64,000 bases of DNA. It comes from Theobroma cacao. Taxonomy: Eukaryota > Streptophyta > Magnoliopsida > Malvales > Malvaceae. The notes beneath the pieces were generated by a model, which worked only from the letters and a program-made list of their open reading frames with translations, was not told the DNA's origin and ran no database searches. Position 1 is the first letter of the stretch. Every line of letters begins with the position of its first letter. This document shows, piece after piece, positions 62,419 through 64,000 of this stretch. The DNA lies in NCBI RefSeq assembly GCF_000208745.1, contig NC_030857.1, positions 8,923,159-8,987,158 of the forward strand, read 5' to 3'. The translations under genes and the position numbers were made by a program.

Positions 62419-62508
62419 ACTTTTATATATATAGTATAGATATTTTTCTAAGTCCAATGAGAAACTTTTATATATATAGTATAGATATTTTTCAAAGTCC
62501 AATGAGAA
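62419..62508. repeat. 45 bp tandem duplication of the Helitron 5' terminus and flank
   Basis: Units 62419-62463 and 62464-62508 differ at one base. Each contains the reverse complement of TCTATACTATATATA plus about 22 bp of outside sequence (TTTTTCTAAGTCCAATGAG). The outer unit therefore holds a second terminus-like site at 62485. Confidence 0.85.
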
Positions 62509-62530
62509 TGAAAATTATGAACTAGTAATG

Positions 62531-62973
62531 TGTCACAAGCTGACATTTAAGCTCAACCCGTGTGGCCTTAAACTTTGAAAATAAAGTTTAAGTAAGTTTA
62601 TAAATCATGGCCCACATTCTCAACCCAAAAAACATGTTTGATAGATGATGGAAAACTCGTGTTTATATTTCCAAGACCCACCCCATTTCTTATTGATGTG
62701 GGATCAATAATATTCAACCTTACCCAATTATGTAGAGGAGAAAGATTCTTACATTAGTCCGAGTCTACCTCGACCCTTGTACTTCTCATGGAGCCCATAT
62801 CAGTGAAGATTCAGGTTTACTCTGATACCACTTGTCATGGGATAAGAACTTAAACCCAACCCCGTGTGATTTTTTAAGTTGGGAACATGGGCCCGTGCAT
62901 TATAGGTTTACTTAAAACTCTATTTCAGAGCTTAAGACCACACAGGGTTAGGTTTAAGTTCTAACGTGTGACA
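62531..62973 (-). mobile_element. TRIM-like short LTR retroelement (about 443 bp)
   Basis: A primer-binding site TGGTATCAGAGT lies on the minus strand (62819-62830), two bases from a short terminal repeat (62833-62973) with TGTCA..TGACA ends. The left end starts TGTCACAAGC at 62531, and a purine-rich tract (minus strand GGGGTGGGTC, near 62683) marks the inner side of the left repeat. The repeats share CACACGGG(G)TTGRGYTTAA near their outer ends and are partly palindromic. Flanking TAATG/TAATA is an imperfect 5 bp duplication. There is no coding capacity. Confidence 0.55.
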
Positions 62974-63417
62974 TAATACATGGATTGTATGTGACAATAA
63001 AAATTATTTATTTATAAAATTTATAAGAAATATAGTATAATAAAAAGTTTGATCAATAACGTTTCTAATAAAAATGATCTCATTTATAATTTTTTAACTA
63101 AAGATATTAGTTACAATATGTTGATGAAAATTATTACAAATAGGGGATTAATAAAGTTTCTTAATTAAATTAAATTAAAAAAGATGACACAACGGCAAGG
63201 GCAAGGGCAAAGGCAAGGCAGTTGAATTAATCTTTAAATTTAGTTACAATTTTTTTTGTTGTGAAGATGCGTAATAATTATTGTTATTGGATTAAAAAAA
63301 GGAAGACAAGAAGTGCAAGCGAAAGTGAAGAGTGGAATTTGAATTCCGCCAGGTCGGCGCCAATAATTCGAAGAAAAAGAAAAGGAAGAAGTTGATTGAA
63401 ATTGGGCATTCTGGAGA
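62974..63417. other. Upstream region of the DUF2439 gene
   Basis: AT-rich DNA with a GGCAAGGGCAA-type short repeat near 63195. It must hold the promoter and 5' leader of the gene at 63418. No other feature is seen. Confidence 0.4.
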
Positions 63418-64000
63418 ATGGAAGAAGAGAAGAAGAGATGGAGCGTGACTTACACCAAGCACATCAAACAGAAGCGGAAAGTTTATCAAGACGGTTTCCT
63501 AGATCTTCACATTTCAACCAGCAAGGTTCGATTTTATGAGCAACGAATGAAAACACTAATCAATCTCTCGATTCGTTTCTAATAATTTGGGGAATGGGTG
63601 CAGCTGATGCTTTACGATGACTCCGAGAAGCTTCTGGAGTGCAGGATGCTGAGAAAAGATGAAGTTGTTAGCCCTGCCCAAACACTCTCTTTCTCTGCCT
63701 ATCATGTGGACGTTGGCCTCCTCCACGGATCTCATTTTAGTTCTGGTACCACCTTCTTTCAATTGAATTGTTTCATATTTTCACTGAGAATTCTCACTGC
63801 GATTCTTTTGCTTCAGATGCTGGAATAAATAGCAACAAAGCAAGGCCAATCGATCTCAGCCCATCGCAAAAAATAATCAGAGGTTAGTTTTATTACTTGG
63901 TAAAATGTTTTCTATTACGATACTATTAATAATGTGATAGGCTGTAGCTGTAGCTGTGGCTGTAGCTGTTGTAACTTTGCTTACATTTCAGAGTTCAAGA
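63418..64000 (+). CDS. DUF2439 (ZGRF1 N-terminal domain) protein, 5' part
   Basis: Exons 63418-63525, 63604-63745, 63817-63882 and 63992 to beyond the window, all with GT-AG introns and a kept frame. The product begins MEEEKKRWSVTYTKHIKQKR, then KVYQDGFLDLHISTSK, LMLYDDSEKLLECRMLRKDE and AYHVDVGLLHG. This is the DUF2439 domain found at the N-terminus of ZGRF1-type DNA-repair helicases and in shorter plant proteins of unknown role. A low-complexity stretch RPIDLSPSQKIIR follows. The C-terminal part lies outside, so whether a helicase or GRF zinc finger follows cannot be seen. Intron 3 has a (TAGCTG)n microsatellite near 63943-63970. Confidence 0.82.

Larger units (their letters stand above)
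48017..62440 (-). mobile_element. Large Helitron with both termini (about 14.4 kb; about 11.6 kb without the nested LTR)
   Basis: On the minus strand it begins TCTATACTATATATA at 62440, preceded by A. It ends with a hairpin (48028-48047), a 7-base spacer and CTAG at 48020-48017, followed by T. This A^T insertion, 5' TC, 3' hairpin and CTRR are the defining Helitron marks. Inside, in sense order, are a Rep/helicase pseudogene and an RPA1-like gene, as in plant Helitrons. A solo LTR (56058-58880) splits the Rep domain and an unclassified repeat (about 49480-51035) splits the RPA gene. Confidence 0.85.

Noticed and set aside
1..64000. CRISPR array, rRNA genes, bacterial operons
   Set aside because: Split genes, plant families and retroelements show a nuclear plant genome; no regularly spaced short identical repeats were seen.

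Overview
The window is nuclear DNA of a flowering plant, almost certainly a eudicot. It is AT-rich, has split genes with GT-AG introns, and carries plant gene families (LRR-VIII receptor kinase, GT31 galactosyltransferase, VPS9 GEF, MS1/MMD1-type PHD protein). These sit among Ty1/copia, LARD-like, Helitron, SINE and Harbinger-type elements. Four blocks of N and one single n mark draft-assembly gaps. The species cannot be fixed from sequence alone.

Layout. 1-9.95 kb: a minus-strand, LARD-like retroelement with ~3 kb LTRs and no coding capacity. A related solo LTR is nested inside it. 10-12.2 kb: AT-rich tandem repeats. 12.2-15.2 kb: a second solo LTR. 15.3-16.8 kb: a PIF/Harbinger-like non-autonomous transposon that ends about 220 bp before the start codon of the next gene. 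17.05-24.44 kb: a convergent gene pair, VPS9-domain Rab GEF (+) and PHD-finger protein (-). 25-30.4 kb: retroelement debris with a third solo LTR. 32.16-40.02 kb: a second convergent pair, an HPCA1-like LRR receptor kinase (+, 19 exons) and a beta-1,3-galactosyltransferase of the KNS4/UPEX1 type (-, 8 exons). 41.8-46.9 kb: a degenerate Ty1/copia element whose 5' LTR carries a ~90 bp tRNA-derived SINE. 48.0-62.4 kb: a ~14.4 kb Helitron with both termini, Rep/helicase remnants and an RPA1-like gene, split by a fourth solo LTR. 62.5-63.0 kb: a TRIM-like element. 63.4 kb to the end: the 5' part of a DUF2439 (ZGRF1 N-terminal) gene.

The genes do not form an operon-like unit. The PHD gene and the galactosyltransferase resemble two neighbouring Arabidopsis loci (At1g33420 and At1g33430 from memory), so part of the gene order may be ancestral. 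Exon models for the four complete genes were built by hand; reading frame is kept across every junction and the lengths fit their families. No CRISPR array, rRNA or canonical tRNA gene was seen. I found no clearly new coding system. The most unusual material is the nested transposon architecture.
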